A stretch of DNA of 47,165 bases from an uncultured Bacteroidales bacterium (GCA_902786925.1 CADAEK010000021.1:1-47165); one strand, 5' to 3'. Shown: positions 25,660 through 39,528, counted from the first letter of the stretch. Program-made: numbers and translations. Notes: generated by a model from the letters alone, not told the origin.

Positions 25660-28026
25660 TCAAAATTCCACTCTATATGCGATGTTCGGGAATGTGAGCG
25701 TTGTGTATCTGTTCACGATTTTGTGAGTACGGATATCGAAGGTCTGCCCATGGAAGGAGCGCATTTGCAGATACTCAAGAATGATGTGCTGTGCGGTACA
25801 CTTGCCGTTGAAGGTGTACTTGACAGAGAAGGCATACCCCACATTCATGCTCAGTTGCTTGGTATAGGGGTTGTCGCCATCCTCGGGCACAGATTTCTGT
25901 GGGTCCTTCGCCATTTCCTCGTAGGTCAAGTCTGCAGGCATGGGCGTGTAGCGGTCGCCACCCATCAGCGTGAGCCGGCCGTTGAGTCCGAACACGTTCT
26001 TCTTGCTGTGTCCCACCATCCATTCCTTACCTCCCAAGATGTTGGTGATGTAGGTGCGGTCATGGCGCGTGTGATGCCATTTTCTCTGCGCGTCGCGATA
26101 ATCCGACTTGAAGAGTGTGGCGGTGAACATGCCGTAGAGGCCGTTTTTCAGGTAGTGCTCCAGTGTAAGGTCGATGCCGTAGTTGCGGCCTGCCCCTTTG
26201 TTTACCAAAGCTCTGTCCTGGTAGAACAGGTGATGGTTGATGATGGAGTAAGTGCTGCCTTCCTCCACGGGCACATCAAAGAGATACTGCCAGTAGGGGT
26301 CAATCTTCAGCATAGCATTTTCGCCCAACCGTTGGGCAAATGAAGCGGAGATATGATGTGAACGAGTCAGCCCGAGATCTTTGTTGGGATTGCGCGACGT
26401 TTGTGGTGAGGGGGCTTTCACAAAGTAGGCATCAATGGACTCTTTACGGCTGTTCAGGGAGTAGGCGATAGACAGGGTGCTCGATGGCGATGTCTTGTAT
26501 TGCAAACTGGCACGAGGTTCGAACAGACACTGGTTGTTGAGATGGAACCACATCACGTTGGCGCCTGCCACAGCGGAGAGGCGTGAGGAAATGGCCACTT
26601 TGTGGTTGGTGTAGAAACGGGTCAACCCTGTGTTTCCGTTGGATTCGTAAACGCGATACATGGGACCACCCACCTCATGGATGTAGTCCATCCAAGTGCA
26701 GAAGTCCATGTGCTGATGCTCTATACCATTCTGCATGGTATAACGTGACGAGAACTTGTGCTGATGCTTCACGCTGGCGATGAGGTTCCACGATACGTTG
26801 CGTCCGTTCATGTCGGGCATCTTCGTCAGTTTTTCGTCATAGTCATTCATTCCCAATCGGGTGTAGGCCCCCGTGTAGGCTATGTTGGAACTGAGTGTTC
26901 CGCCAGTGCGGAAACGGTAAGTGTGATTCACACCCAATGCCCAGTTTTTCTGGCGTGACCACGAGTCGTTGGAATCCCAAAGGGTCTTCCAATCTGACAC
27001 GTCGGGCACATCGTTGATGTAACGGTCGAACAGCCCCGTGAACCACACGGCGAAAGTGCCTGCATGAGTGGTGGGCAGATTGAATTTGAAGCTTAAATCC
27101 TGATAGTCGAGCGTTTCTTTATCCATGTTGATAGCATGCAGTTTTTTGGCAATCTCAAGGAAACTGTAGCGGTAATTGACCAAATAAGATGCTTTGTTCT
27201 TCTTGCCCAGAGGCCCCTCGGAGGCAAAGTCCACCCCTAAGGTGCCAATTTGGACGGCATGCTCGTATTTGGTGTTGTTGCCCACACGCATCTTCATGTC
27301 GAAAGCTCCGGAAAGGGCATTGCCAAACTCGGCGGGCAAGGCACCGGTAAGGAAATCGCTATTGGCCAGTACCGTGCCGTTGAGCGACGTGAACACACCG
27401 CCACCCGCCTCGGTGATTTCTGCAAAGTGATTTGGATTGTTCACTTCCACCCCCTCCACACGCCATTGCAACATTTGGGGCGAATTGCCATGAATGCTGA
27501 TGCCATTGGTTGCACCACCTGTAGCAACACCGGCAAACATCGAAGCCGTGCGTGCAGGGTCTGCCATACCGCCTGCATAGCGGCTGGCCTCTTCTACGCT
27601 AAACATTCGAGCGCCTACTTGTGCCATTTCATTTAGAGGCAACTGTTTATTCACGCGTGGTTTCACTACGACTTCGCCTAATTCGGCAATGTTCTCACGC
27701 ATACGCAGGTCCAATATGAGCTCTTTTCCAGAGGAAACCAGTTGCTCTTTTAGTAGCACAGGTTCGTATCCAATATATGTGGCTCTGACAGAATGGCGCC
27801 CAACAGGCACATTCTTTATAACGAATTCTCCATTGAGGTCTGTTACGGCACCTATCACCGTTCCGTTCTCCACTTGAATTGTCACGCCAATCATTGGCTC
27901 TCCGGAAGCCGCATCGCACACATGACCTCGAACTGTTTGTGTTGCTTGTGCCCTTGCTGTTGTAGAAAATAGCAGCATCAATGCCGTTACTGCTCCTAAA
28001 ACCATCTTTTTAATCATTTGTTCCAT
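25660..28026 (-). CDS. TonB-dependent outer-membrane receptor with carboxypeptidase-regulatory-like domain
   Basis: The 788-residue protein has a signal peptide (to about residue 26, ARAQ), a CarboxypepD_reg-like beta-sandwich (VRGHVCDAASGEPMIGVTI ... YIGYEPVLL, about 32-115), a plug domain (GISIHGNSPQMLQWRVEGVE, NSDFLTGALPAEFGNALSGA) and a beta-barrel ending in the outer-membrane signature aromatic YRVEF. It should import a ligand across the outer membrane with TonB-ExbBD energy. It is shorter than SusC-type receptors and has no SusD partner beside it, so it is not a typical glycan SusCD pair; the ligand is unknown. The start may be the first Met (28026) or the Met three codons later. It is divergent from the LytTR regulator. 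Confidence 0.88.
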   Translation of the reverse strand: MEQMIKKMVLGAVTALMLLFSTTARAQATQTVRGHVCDAASGEPMIGVTIQVENGTVIGAVTDLNGEFVIKNVPVGRHSVRATYIGYEPVLLKEQLVSSGKELILDLRMRENIAELGEVVVKPRVNKQLPLNEMAQVGARMFSVEEASRYAGGMADPARTASMFAGVATGGATNGISIHGNSPQMLQWRVEGVEVNNPNHFAEITEAGGGVFTSLNGTVLANSDFLTGALPAEFGNALSGAFDMKMRVGNNTKYEHAVQIGTLGVDFASEGPLGKKNKASYLVNYRYSFLEIAKKLHAINMDKETLDYQDLSFKFNLPTTHAGTFAVWFTGLFDRYINDVPDVSDWKTLWDSNDSWSRQKNWALGVNHTYRFRTGGTLSSNIAYTGAYTRLGMNDYDEKLTKMPDMNGRNVSWNLIASVKHQHKFSSRYTMQNGIEHQHMDFCTWMDYIHEVGGPMYRVYESNGNTGLTRFYTNHKVAISSRLSAVAGANVMWFHLNNQCLFEPRASLQYKTSPSSTLSIAYSLNSRKESIDAYFVKAPSPQTSRNPNKDLGLTRSHHISASFAQRLGENAMLKIDPYWQYLFDVPVEEGSTYSIINHHLFYQDRALVNKGAGRNYGIDLTLEHYLKNGLYGMFTATLFKSDYRDAQRKWHHTRHDRTYITNILGGKEWMVGHSKKNVFGLNGRLTLMGGDRYTPMPADLTYEEMAKDPQKSVPEDGDNPYTKQLSMNVGYAFSVKYTFNGKCTAQHIILEYLQMRSFHGQTFDIRTHKIVNRYTTLTFPNIAYRVEF

Positions 28027-28052
28027 TTCGCGTATGTTATTAAAAACGGCTG

Positions 28053-28083
28053 CAAAGGTACGTTGTGGTCTTCATTCCCACAA
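28053..28083 (-). promoter_or_regulatory. Promoter of the TonB-dependent receptor
   Basis: On the minus strand TTG, a 20-bp spacer (28061-28080) and TACCTTTG followed by C. The start codon is about 27 bp further on. Confidence 0.7.
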
Positions 28084-28234
28084 TCTTTTGGGATATTCTG
28101 TTTTGTTTTGTGATAAATGGTGATTTGATTGGAAATAGCAAGTCCAAAGTAATCATTTTCGTATATATGGATTGTTGAACTTACTAAAGGATAAAACTTC
28201 CTTGTTTCAACTTTCAACTCTCAATAATTTCTTG

Positions 28235-28242
28235 TACCTTTG
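28235..28242 (+). promoter_or_regulatory. -7 box of the LytTR regulator, implying a leaderless mRNA
   Basis: TACCTTTG followed by C ends only 8 nt before the ATG at 28251. With the usual spacing of about 7 nt from box to transcription start, the mRNA would begin at or next to the start codon. A weak TTTC stands 19 bp upstream of the box. Confidence 0.6.
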
Positions 28243-28250
28243 CCGACTGT

Positions 28251-29159
28251 ATGAATAAGAGTGTAAAGGAAACAATTACGGTGCGGTTTATAAGCACAAG
28301 CTTTGTAGCGTTAGCATTGGCCATATTCAAGCCGTTTGGACTTGAAGCGTGGCAGTTGCAGACATATGTTCATTTGTTCATTATTTGGGTAATGGGCTTT
28401 GCTGTATGTCTGTTTACGGATGGCATATTGAAATATATTGTCAAAAAGCCCCTGTCGTATGCATATGGAATTGATTATATCATACGTCGCAATCTGTGGT
28501 TTCAACTCATTAACACACCACTTGTCTCACTGTCCATTTGCCTATACCGACACCTTTTCATGAATAATGGGATAGGGGATAACCACCTTTCATGGGCAAA
28601 CTTCTTGGAAACCTTCGTTATTATTGCTTTCTGCTCGTTCTCTATTGGTTTGTACTGGCGCTTTAAGTTTCGAAGTCGTTATTTAGCATTGGAATTGCGA
28701 GAAACCCGAATGTTGAACGAGAAACTGAAGGCTTGGGCTATTCATGATGATAAGCAAGAGAAGACTGAAAGCATGGAATCATCTCTTTCGGCATCGCCAT
28801 CGCCTCATGTGGCGATTACTTTGACTGGTTCTACCAACGACACCGTCACCTTGCCTGTCGTTAATTTGTTATATATCGAAACTATTGGCAATTATGTGAA
28901 AGTGTATCAGATATTTGACGGTCAGGTTCGTACCGATATGCTTCGTGCCACCTCAAAACAAATGGAAGAAGAACTTCAGTCCTATCCTATGATTGTTCGC
29001 TGCCATCGTGCATTTCTGGTCAATCTTCAGCAAGTAGAGCAGATTATCTCCCAGTCAGGTACGATGCAATTGCTCATGAAGTATAGCCACAACTGCATTC
29101 CTGTTTCGCGTAGTAATATGGCAGGAGTGAAAGCTGCTATCAAGGGCGAACGCATGTAA
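28251..29159 (+). CDS. Membrane-bound LytTR-type transcriptional regulator
   Basis: The 302-residue protein has about four N-terminal transmembrane helices (near 13-30, 38-60, 82-103, 117-138), a charged linker, and a C-terminal LytTR DNA-binding domain from about 195 (LPVVNLLYIETIGNYVKVYQ, MIVRCHRAFLVNLQQVEQI, CIPVSRSNMAGVKAA). It has no receiver domain, so the membrane part is probably the sensor, as in other Bacteroidetes membrane LytTR proteins. No other Met exists before residue 47 and the first helix starts before that, so the start at 28251 is firm. Divergent position makes the TonB-dependent receptor a candidate target. Confidence 0.85.
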   Translation: MNKSVKETITVRFISTSFVALALAIFKPFGLEAWQLQTYVHLFIIWVMGFAVCLFTDGILKYIVKKPLSYAYGIDYIIRRNLWFQLINTPLVSLSICLYRHLFMNNGIGDNHLSWANFLETFVIIAFCSFSIGLYWRFKFRSRYLALELRETRMLNEKLKAWAIHDDKQEKTESMESSLSASPSPHVAITLTGSTNDTVTLPVVNLLYIETIGNYVKVYQIFDGQVRTDMLRATSKQMEEELQSYPMIVRCHRAFLVNLQQVEQIISQSGTMQLLMKYSHNCIPVSRSNMAGVKAAIKGERM

Positions 29160-29204
29160 TAGCCTATGCTTCATAGCCGCTTGGTAACGAACGTTGAATT
29201 TATA

Positions 29205-29240
29205 AATAAAAAGGAGCACCCATGGATGCTCCTTTCTTAT
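29205..29240. terminator. Bidirectional terminator between the LytTR gene and mutB
   Basis: AAAGGAGCA (29210-29218) and TGCTCCTTT (29227-29235) form a 9-bp perfect stem with an 8-nt loop. On the minus strand it is followed by TTATTTAT, and on the plus strand by CTTATT, so it can serve both convergent genes. Confidence 0.8.
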
Positions 29241-29313
29241 TGATGTCAGAATAATATCTTCTTCGTTCAAATCCGAAGAATATTTCTTGGGTGCGTTGCC
29301 CCAAGCATTTGAT

Positions 29314-31479
29314 TTATTCTTCGTTCAAAATCTTCATGATCTCACAGCAAGCCTTTGCTACATTGGTGCCAGGACCGAAGATGGCTGCCACACCTGCCTT
29401 GTAGAGGAAGTCGTAGTCTTGGGCTGGGATGACACCGCCTGCAATGACGAGGATGTCTTCGCGGCCAAGCTTCTTCAGCTCTTCGATAACCTGTGGCACA
29501 AGTGTCTTGTGACCAGCGGCAAGAGAAGAAACACCAAGTACATCGACGTCGTTCTCTACAGCCTGACGAGCAGATTCTGCAGGTGTCTGGAAGAGAGGAC
29601 CCATGTCCACGTCCATACCACAGTCTGCATAACCTGTAGCCACTACTTTGGCACCACGGTCGTGACCGTCCTGTCCCATCTTTGCAATCATGATGCGAGG
29701 ACGACGACCATTGGCCTGTGCAAATTTCTCTGTTGCGGCGCAAGCATCCTTGAATGCTTGGTCACCCTTTGATTCTGAACTATACACGTTGCTGATGGTT
29801 CTAATGATTGCTTTATAACGACCTACAACTGCTTCGCATGCGTCGGAGATTTCTCCTAGCGTACAACGCAGACCAGCTGCTTTCACTGCGAGGTCGAGGA
29901 GGTTGTTCTCGCTCTTCTTTCCATCCTTGAACTCCTGCACACACTTGGTGATTTCTGCAAGAGCTGCTTGGCAAGCTGCCTCGTCACGGTTGGCCTTGAG
30001 TTCCTTGAGGGCAGCTTCCTGCTGCAGACGTACAGCGGTGTTGTCCACTTCAAGAATGTCGAGTGGGTCTTCGTGGTCAAGGCGATACTTGTTGGTACCG
30101 ACGATAGTCTGAGTGCCAGAGTCGATGCGAGCCTGGGTACGAGCTGCTGCTTCCTCGATACGCATTTTTGGAAGACCTGTCTCGATTGCCTTTGCCATAC
30201 CGCCGAGCTTCTCGATTTCCTGAATGTGCTCCCATGCCTTATGAACCAACTCATTGGTCAGGGTTTCTACATAGTAAGAACCTGCCCATGGGTCAATCTG
30301 CTTGCACACCTTCGTTTCATTCTGAATGTAGATCTGTGTGTTACGAGCGATACGAGCTGAGAAGTCTGTTGGCAGAGCGATAGCCTCGTCGAGGGCGTTG
30401 GTGTGGAGTGACTGGGTGTGACCCAGCACAGCTGCCATTGCCTCAATACAAGTACGGCCCACGTTGTTGAATGGGTCTTGCTCTGTAAGTGACCAACCTG
30501 ATGTCTGAGAGTGAGTACGGAGTGCGAGAGACTTTGGATTCTTGGCACCAAAGCTCTTCACAATCTTAGCCCACAGCAGGCGTCCTGCACGCATCTTGGC
30601 GATTTCCATGAAGTGGTTCATGCCAATAGCCCAGAAGAATGAAAGACGAGGAGCAAAAGCGTCCACATCAATACCTGCGTTCACACCTGTGCGGAGGTAA
30701 TCCATACCATCGGCGAGGGTATATGCCAGCTCGATATCAGCTGTAGCACCAGCTTCCTGCATGTGGTAGCCAGAAATGGAGATGGAGTTGAACTTAGGCA
30801 TCTTCTGCGAAGTGTATTCGAAGATGTCGGCAATAATCTTCATGGAGAATGCTGGTGGATAAATATATGTATTACGCACCATGAACTCCTTCAAGATGTC
30901 GTTCTGGATTGTACCTGCCATCTCCTCAAGCTTAGCGCCCTGTTCCAGACCTGCGTTGATGTAGAAGGCGAGGATAGGGAGTACGCCACCGTTCATGGTC
31001 ATAGAGACAGACATCTTGTTCAATGGAATGCCAGCGAAGAGCACCTTCATGTTCTCCAAAGAGCAGATGCTTACACCTGCCTTACCCACATCGCCGACTA
31101 CACGAGCGTTGTCTGGGTCATAACCACGGTGAGTTGGAAGGTCAAATGCCACTGAAAGTCCCTTCTGGCCAGAAGCGAGGTTACGGCGGTAGAATGCGTT
31201 AGATTCTTCTGCTGTAGAGAAACCTGCATACTGACGGATGGTCCAAGGACGGAAGGGATACATCATTGAATAAGGACCACGGAGATAAGGAGGAATACCC
31301 GCTGTGAAGTCAAGATGCTCCATGCCTTCGAGGTCTTCCTTAGTATATACGGGCTGAATGTCAATCTGCTCAGGAGTTCTCCAGTTTGCGCTGATGCCAT
31401 TCTCTTTCTGCCACTGCTGGCCATTCTTCTCCTGAATGCCAGCATAAATGTCTATGTTGTTGAAATCTTTTCTTGCCAT
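29314..31479 (-). CDS. mutB: Methylmalonyl-CoA mutase, large (catalytic) subunit
   Basis: The 721-residue protein has the mutase TIM-barrel pattern ([57 protein letters not shown]) and a C-terminal cobalamin-binding domain with the base-off/His-on motif DGHDRG in [19 protein letters not shown]. It rearranges succinyl-CoA and methylmalonyl-CoA with adenosylcobalamin, here presumably in the succinate-to-propionate fermentation route. It starts 2 bp after the mutA stop and the two subunits form a heterodimer. Confidence 0.97.
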   Translation of the reverse strand: MARKDFNNIDIYAGIQEKNGQQWQKENGISANWRTPEQIDIQPVYTKEDLEGMEHLDFTAGIPPYLRGPYSMMYPFRPWTIRQYAGFSTAEESNAFYRRNLASGQKGLSVAFDLPTHRGYDPDNARVVGDVGKAGVSICSLENMKVLFAGIPLNKMSVSMTMNGGVLPILAFYINAGLEQGAKLEEMAGTIQNDILKEFMVRNTYIYPPAFSMKIIADIFEYTSQKMPKFNSISISGYHMQEAGATADIELAYTLADGMDYLRTGVNAGIDVDAFAPRLSFFWAIGMNHFMEIAKMRAGRLLWAKIVKSFGAKNPKSLALRTHSQTSGWSLTEQDPFNNVGRTCIEAMAAVLGHTQSLHTNALDEAIALPTDFSARIARNTQIYIQNETKVCKQIDPWAGSYYVETLTNELVHKAWEHIQEIEKLGGMAKAIETGLPKMRIEEAAARTQARIDSGTQTIVGTNKYRLDHEDPLDILEVDNTAVRLQQEAALKELKANRDEAACQAALAEITKCVQEFKDGKKSENNLLDLAVKAAGLRCTLGEISDACEAVVGRYKAIIRTISNVYSSESKGDQAFKDACAATEKFAQANGRRPRIMIAKMGQDGHDRGAKVVATGYADCGMDVDMGPLFQTPAESARQAVENDVDVLGVSSLAAGHKTLVPQVIEELKKLGREDILVIAGGVIPAQDYDFLYKAGVAAIFGPGTNVAKACCEIMKILNEE

Positions 31480-31481
31480 AA

Positions 31482-33335
31482 TCAGATACCGAGTTTAGCG
31501 TTGTACTCCTTGAGCGTTTCGAGTTGATTAACACGTACATGGATGAAGTTCTCAATGCCAGCGGCCTTGAGGTCTTCTGAGCATGCAGGAGCACCGGCAA
31601 CGACGTACATAGCACGACCGTTGAGGTACTTGAATGCAGGGATAGCATATTCTGCATATTCGTCGTCAGAAGAACAGATCACTACGATATCTGCATTAGC
31701 CTTGAGGGCTGCATCCACACCTTCTTCCACGGTCTTGAAGCCAAGGTTATCAATCACCTTGTAGCCTGCAGCTGCGAGGAAGTTGCAAGAGAACTGTGCA
31801 CGAGCTTGACGCATCGCGAGGTTACCGATGGTGAGCATGAATGCGATTGGCTGCTTCTTGGCCTTTTCGGTAGCAAGGCGGAGAGTCTCGAACTCAGAAG
31901 CCAGACGGCTCTTGTTGAGAGCGGGAAGTTCACCTGCCTCGTGACCGCCACACTTGCAGCAGCACTCCTGTGGAGTCTTGCCTTCGCTGGTTTCGGTGAA
32001 GTTAGGGAACTGGTTGGTTCCGAGGATGAACTCCTTACGCTTAGCAGCATCAGCATGACGCTTGTCGTTTGAAGCATTCACAGCGTTGGCGATATTGCCT
32101 TTCAATGCTTCAGCTAAGAAGCCACCTGCATTTTCCACCTCAAGGAAGAGCTTCCAGCCTTCCTTGGCAATGGCATCTGTGAGGTGCTCGATAGTATAAG
32201 AACCACCAGCCACGTCAACGAGCTTGTCGAAGTGAGCCTCTTCCTTCAGCAAGAGCTGTTGGTTGCGAGCAATTCGCTCGGCAAAATCTGTTGGAGTTTC
32301 GTATGGCTTGTCGAATGGAGTCACCACGATTGAGTCTACGTTAGCGATAGCAGCAGACATGGCCTCTGTCTGAGAGCGGAGCAAGTTCACATATGAGTCG
32401 AACAAGGTCTGATTGTACTCAGAAGTCATGGCACAAACGTGCATCTGGCAAGCGCAGTCACACTTAGGCTCATACTGCTTAACAATCTGAGCCCACAACA
32501 TGCGTGCTGCACGGAATTTTGCAATCTCCATGAAGTAGTTGTCGCTCACGCCCATGTTGAACTTGATGCGCTTTGCGGCCTCTGTGGCATCCACTCCTGC
32601 TTCGGTGAGAATGTTCAGATACTCAGCACCCCAAGCCAAGGCATAGCCCAATTCCTGATAGATGTAAGCACCTGCATTGTTGAGTGCTACTGAATTGACA
32701 TTGATGCACTTATAACCAGGAAGTTCATTCAATGCTTCAATCAATGGTTTTGCACATTCAAGCACAGCAGATACATCCTTGCCTTTGCAGAGAATCTTGC
32801 TGATAGGGTCGAAGTTGATGCTTCCCTTCAGGTCTGCAAGTGGGTAATTCTTCTCCTTGAAGTATGCCACCAGAATCTGAGCCAATTCTACACAATGGCG
32901 CTGGCAAGTCTTGAAGTTCAACTCCACATATTGAGGCAGGATGCCATCGAGCAAGGTTGAGATAAATTCCTTGCTGAGATCCTTGCCGGAAATCTTGAAT
33001 CCGAGAGAGTCAACACCTTTGTTCAAGATGTCAAGTGCCTTGGCGTTAGCAGCCTTAGGACATTCTACGTCAATTTCCTGACGCACATACCAAAGATTGT
33101 TATCCTTCTTATTGCCACGGATGAATGGGAACTCTCCTGGCAGGGAATCGACGGCTTTGAGGTCCTTCAAGTCCTCGCGGCGGTAGAAAGGCTGTACGTT
33201 GAAGCCTTCGTTGGTTCTCCAAACCAACTTCTTCTGGAAGTCAGCACCTTTGAGGTCTACCTCAATCTTGTCCAGCCACTCTTGGGTGGTAGGTGCCTGA
33301 AACTCCGAGAAGAGTTTTTCTTTCATGTTAGCCAT
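31482..33335 (-). CDS. mutA: Methylmalonyl-CoA mutase, small subunit
   Basis: The 617-residue paralogue of MutB lacks the DxHxxG cobalamin motif in its C-terminal domain (the stretch [20 protein letters not shown] replaces it), as expected for the non-catalytic subunit. The N-terminal barrel keeps PFIRG and [20 protein letters not shown]. Two cysteine-rich patches are notable: [11 protein letters not shown] at about 291-301 and CCCKCGGH at 458-465, the latter in the linker between barrel and C-terminal domain. It is the first gene of the mutAB operon. Confidence 0.94.
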   Translation of the reverse strand: MANMKEKLFSEFQAPTTQEWLDKIEVDLKGADFQKKLVWRTNEGFNVQPFYRREDLKDLKAVDSLPGEFPFIRGNKKDNNLWYVRQEIDVECPKAANAKALDILNKGVDSLGFKISGKDLSKEFISTLLDGILPQYVELNFKTCQRHCVELAQILVAYFKEKNYPLADLKGSINFDPISKILCKGKDVSAVLECAKPLIEALNELPGYKCINVNSVALNNAGAYIYQELGYALAWGAEYLNILTEAGVDATEAAKRIKFNMGVSDNYFMEIAKFRAARMLWAQIVKQYEPKCDCACQMHVCAMTSEYNQTLFDSYVNLLRSQTEAMSAAIANVDSIVVTPFDKPYETPTDFAERIARNQQLLLKEEAHFDKLVDVAGGSYTIEHLTDAIAKEGWKLFLEVENAGGFLAEALKGNIANAVNASNDKRHADAAKRKEFILGTNQFPNFTETSEGKTPQECCCKCGGHEAGELPALNKSRLASEFETLRLATEKAKKQPIAFMLTIGNLAMRQARAQFSCNFLAAAGYKVIDNLGFKTVEEGVDAALKANADIVVICSSDDEYAEYAIPAFKYLNGRAMYVVAGAPACSEDLKAAGIENFIHVRVNQLETLKEYNAKLGI

Positions 33336-33415
33336 AAAATATCAATTAAAAAGTTGTAAGTGTTTTCACGTTCTTGTGTTCTTGTGTGTTTCAATTTCAC
33401 ACGCAAACAAGTCCA

Positions 33416-33446
33416 CAAAGGTACACCTTTTTCTGTGTCCGGCAAA
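33416..33446 (-). promoter_or_regulatory. Promoter of mutAB
   Basis: On the minus strand TTTG (33443-33446), a 19-bp spacer and TACCTTTG (33416-33423). The leader of about 75 nt is too short for an adenosylcobalamin riboswitch and none was recognised. Confidence 0.7.
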
Positions 33447-33515
33447 AGAAAAAGCATTAAAAAATGAAAATCCTATCCAGACAACCTTCTGTTCCAGCTT
33501 TTTCATCCCGAATCG

Positions 33516-36185
33516 CTATTTCTCGATGTACATCTTTGGACTTGTGTCGTCCAACGCTTCCATTTCTAGCGAGGCCCAGATGAAAGGACCTACACCTTTG
33601 GCATCATTGTCACGTACAGGTTCGGACAAATAATAATTATAAGAGCCATCTCTGTGTCTGTTCTCTTTGACGTTAGGCGCGGCTCGTTTTACCTTTTCGC
33701 TGAGCCCAGGGCCTAATCCTGCTACAGAACAGCAATGGGTGAGGGAAATGGTCTCGTCATCATTGACACGGATAAAATGGCGAAGTATGCCTTGATAGGC
33801 TCTTGTTCCTGCTTCTTGGAAGGCTTTATTTGCCACATACCCCTTCCTGTAGGCTTTCAGAAGAGCATAAGCAAACATGGATGAACAAGTGGCTTCTAAA
33901 TAGTTGCCTTCTCTATTAGGAGCATCCATCACTTGGTACCACAGTCCTGACTCCTTGTCTTGCCACTTAACTACATTTTCCAAATCCTGTTGGAGGATAG
34001 CCACCACCTCTTGGCGCCTCGCATAGTTTGTGGGTAAAGCATCAAGTAGCTCGATGAGCGCCATGGTGTACCAACCCTGTGCGCGTCCCCAACAATGCTG
34101 GCTTAACCCCGTTTGTGGGTCAGCCCAAAACATCTCGTGTGTTTCGTCCCATGCATGTCGGTTGAGGCCTGTTTGTGAATCCAGAGTGCGTTCATAAGTT
34201 GTCTTCACTTGCTGGATAGCATCATCATACACTTTTCCTGCCTCTTTAGCTGACAGCAGTATAGGGGCAGCCATTGTGTAGAAGGGTAATCCCATGAAGA
34301 TGCCATCAAGCCATACTTGATAGCTATAAATGGCTTTGTGCCAGAAAACTCCATCTTCTTCAGTACGTGGTTGTTGCTGTAATTGCTTCATCATCTCTCG
34401 CATGGCAATCAGGTTTTTCTGTTCAGGCTTTTGCTGATACATGCGTGCCACAAAATGACCTGTTCGGATATTGTCAAGATTGTAGTCTTTGAGTTGATAG
34501 CCGCGTATCTCTCCTTGGGCATTAATCATCGTGTCAGTATATTCTTTGCAATACTTCCAGATGCGCGGGTTGCCATATTTGAGATAAGTGTCCAGCATGG
34601 CTTCCAGTTCTATGCCCATCACATAACTCCATTTGGGCTTTGAGGAGAAATCCAGCAGATAACTCTTCGGAGTGCGTTGCATTTCCGATGCCGTCATCCA
34701 TTCGCTGTAATGTTTGTAAGGGTACTTTTGTAGGCACAGGGAACCATTCACTTTCAGTTTGTCATATACGATGTTGCGAGTCTTTCCCTTGATGATGTTT
34801 CCTTGTTCCACTCCGTTGAAGTGGCAATACCTTACCGTGATATCTTCCACATACGTACCTTCTTCCAACCCAATTACTTGTACACCGTATTTAGAGTGCT
34901 CGCAAGTCACATTCTCCATGAGCACCTTTTTCACGGTGGGGTAATATCCTCGGCAACACACCTCATTGTGTTCATAGTCGAGGTTTATTTTCAAAACTGA
35001 TTCACCACATTGTCCTACTTGGATATCCTTGACGAAAATATCTTCAATCACACCGCCGCGACAAGAGTTTGTCTTGATGCGCAGCACACGTTCCAGTTGT
35101 GGAGAATCCATCACGCAGTCGTGTGCAAACACATTCTTGCACCCTCCGCTGATTTCAGAGCCAATCACCACGCCTCCATGTCCATTTTTCATCGTGCAGC
35201 GCCGGATGATGATGTTTTGGCTGGGCATATTCCTCTGCCTGCCATCCCGGTTGCGTCCGCTTTTGATGGCAATGCAGTCATCCCCTGTATTGAAATAGCA
35301 ATCCTCTATCAATACGCGATCGCATGATTCTGGGTCGCACCCATCTCCGTTTGGACCATCGTTGTTGATGTGTACACGTCTCATGGTCACATCTTGGCAT
35401 TTCAGAGGGTGAACCACCCAGAATGGTGAACGTAGCAAGGTGACATCTTCTATCAGTACACGCTCGCATTGATTGAAGCCAATCAGTTGTGGGCGCAATC
35501 CGTCTGTAGCTCGGAAAGTTCGGAGCGTAGAACGCCGTCCCTTAGAGTCTAGCATAGGTTCTCCGTCTTCTCCATTCTTCATCAATCGCTGGCGTGCTCC
35601 TGATTTTTGACTCACGATGCCTTCTTTCCATCCATATTTGGCTGCTCCGCACCAAGGCCACCATGTCGAGCGATTTCCGCCACCATCAATTGTCCCCTTG
35701 CCAGTGATGGCAATGTCTTTCGCTTTGAAGGCGTAGATGCATGGCGACAGATTATAGCAGTCCAGACCCTCCCATGATGTTTCCACAATAGGGTAGAGCT
35801 TTGGTTCGAACACGAATTCCAGCACAGCCCCTTCTTCTACCACCAGATGTACACCGCTCTTCATTTCGATGGCGCCAGTCAAGAATCTTTGTCCGGCAGG
35901 AATCACTACGCGTCCTCCTTTCTGTCTCGAGCATTGATTGATAGCTTTCTGAATTGCTTTCTGGTTGTGCGCAGCAGATGCTGTGGATAGGGCTCCATAG
36001 CGAGTGATTACCACCTCCGCATTTCCAAAACTCGGTTGTTGGATGCTTCTTTCAATTTGTTGGTAGCGCAGAGAGTCCCATTCCAAAGCTGCTGCATCTG
36101 TGGGGAGGACTATTCCTGTTATCGCCATCAATGCCGTAGCGATGCATCTGTAAAGGTATTTTGTAGTTAGTAGCATAAGAATCAT
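33516..36185 (-). CDS. Pectinase fusion: GH28 polygalacturonase-type domain plus GH105 unsaturated (rhamno)galacturonyl hydrolase
   Basis: Start set at the ATG of 36183-36185; a further ATG nine bases on (36176) is equally good, and the open frame above it has only TTG and overlaps the promoter. After a signal peptide comes a GH28 beta-helix (about 50-480) with NNDGPNGDGCDPE, GDDCIAIKSG, NGHGGVVIGSE and RIKTN, which carry the catalytic aspartates, the His and the substrate Arg-Lys. From about 490 to the end is a GH105 (alpha/alpha)6 barrel with YQVWLDGIFMG, HCWGRAQGWYTMAL and a GLGPGLSEK segment. GH28 cleaves galacturonan or rhamnogalacturonan; GH105 removes unsaturated galacturonyl ends made by pectate or rhamnogalacturonan lyases. 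The total of 889 residues fits a true fusion. Confidence 0.9.
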   Translation of the reverse strand: MILMLLTTKYLYRCIATALMAITGIVLPTDAAALEWDSLRYQQIERSIQQPSFGNAEVVITRYGALSTASAAHNQKAIQKAINQCSRQKGGRVVIPAGQRFLTGAIEMKSGVHLVVEEGAVLEFVFEPKLYPIVETSWEGLDCYNLSPCIYAFKAKDIAITGKGTIDGGGNRSTWWPWCGAAKYGWKEGIVSQKSGARQRLMKNGEDGEPMLDSKGRRSTLRTFRATDGLRPQLIGFNQCERVLIEDVTLLRSPFWVVHPLKCQDVTMRRVHINNDGPNGDGCDPESCDRVLIEDCYFNTGDDCIAIKSGRNRDGRQRNMPSQNIIIRRCTMKNGHGGVVIGSEISGGCKNVFAHDCVMDSPQLERVLRIKTNSCRGGVIEDIFVKDIQVGQCGESVLKINLDYEHNEVCCRGYYPTVKKVLMENVTCEHSKYGVQVIGLEEGTYVEDITVRYCHFNGVEQGNIIKGKTRNIVYDKLKVNGSLCLQKYPYKHYSEWMTASEMQRTPKSYLLDFSSKPKWSYVMGIELEAMLDTYLKYGNPRIWKYCKEYTDTMINAQGEIRGYQLKDYNLDNIRTGHFVARMYQQKPEQKNLIAMREMMKQLQQQPRTEEDGVFWHKAIYSYQVWLDGIFMGLPFYTMAAPILLSAKEAGKVYDDAIQQVKTTYERTLDSQTGLNRHAWDETHEMFWADPQTGLSQHCWGRAQGWYTMALIELLDALPTNYARRQEVVAILQQDLENVVKWQDKESGLWYQVMDAPNREGNYLEATCSSMFAYALLKAYRKGYVANKAFQEAGTRAYQGILRHFIRVNDDETISLTHCCSVAGLGPGLSEKVKRAAPNVKENRHRDGSYNYYLSEPVRDNDAKGVGPFIWASLEMEALDDTSPKMYIEK

Positions 36186-36197
36186 TTCTTTGTCTTG

Positions 36198-36205
36198 CAA
36201 ATTTA
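36198..36205 (-). promoter_or_regulatory. -7 box of the GH28-GH105 gene
   Basis: TAAATTTG followed by C on the minus strand. The transcript would begin near 36191, only about 6-15 nt before the candidate ATGs, which excludes the TTG further up as start. Confidence 0.55.
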
Positions 36206-36209
36206 GTGA

Positions 36210-39506
<3,297 letters not shown>

Positions 39507-39528
39507 GTTCTGGCATTTACTAAAAAAG

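Noticed and set aside
25660..28026. SusC-type receptor of a polysaccharide utilisation locus
   Set aside because: Too short for SusC, no SusD gene beside it, and neighbours are ribosomal proteins and a LytTR regulator.
33336..33415. Adenosylcobalamin riboswitch before mutAB
   Set aside because: The leader is too short and no cobalamin-box-like sequence is visible.
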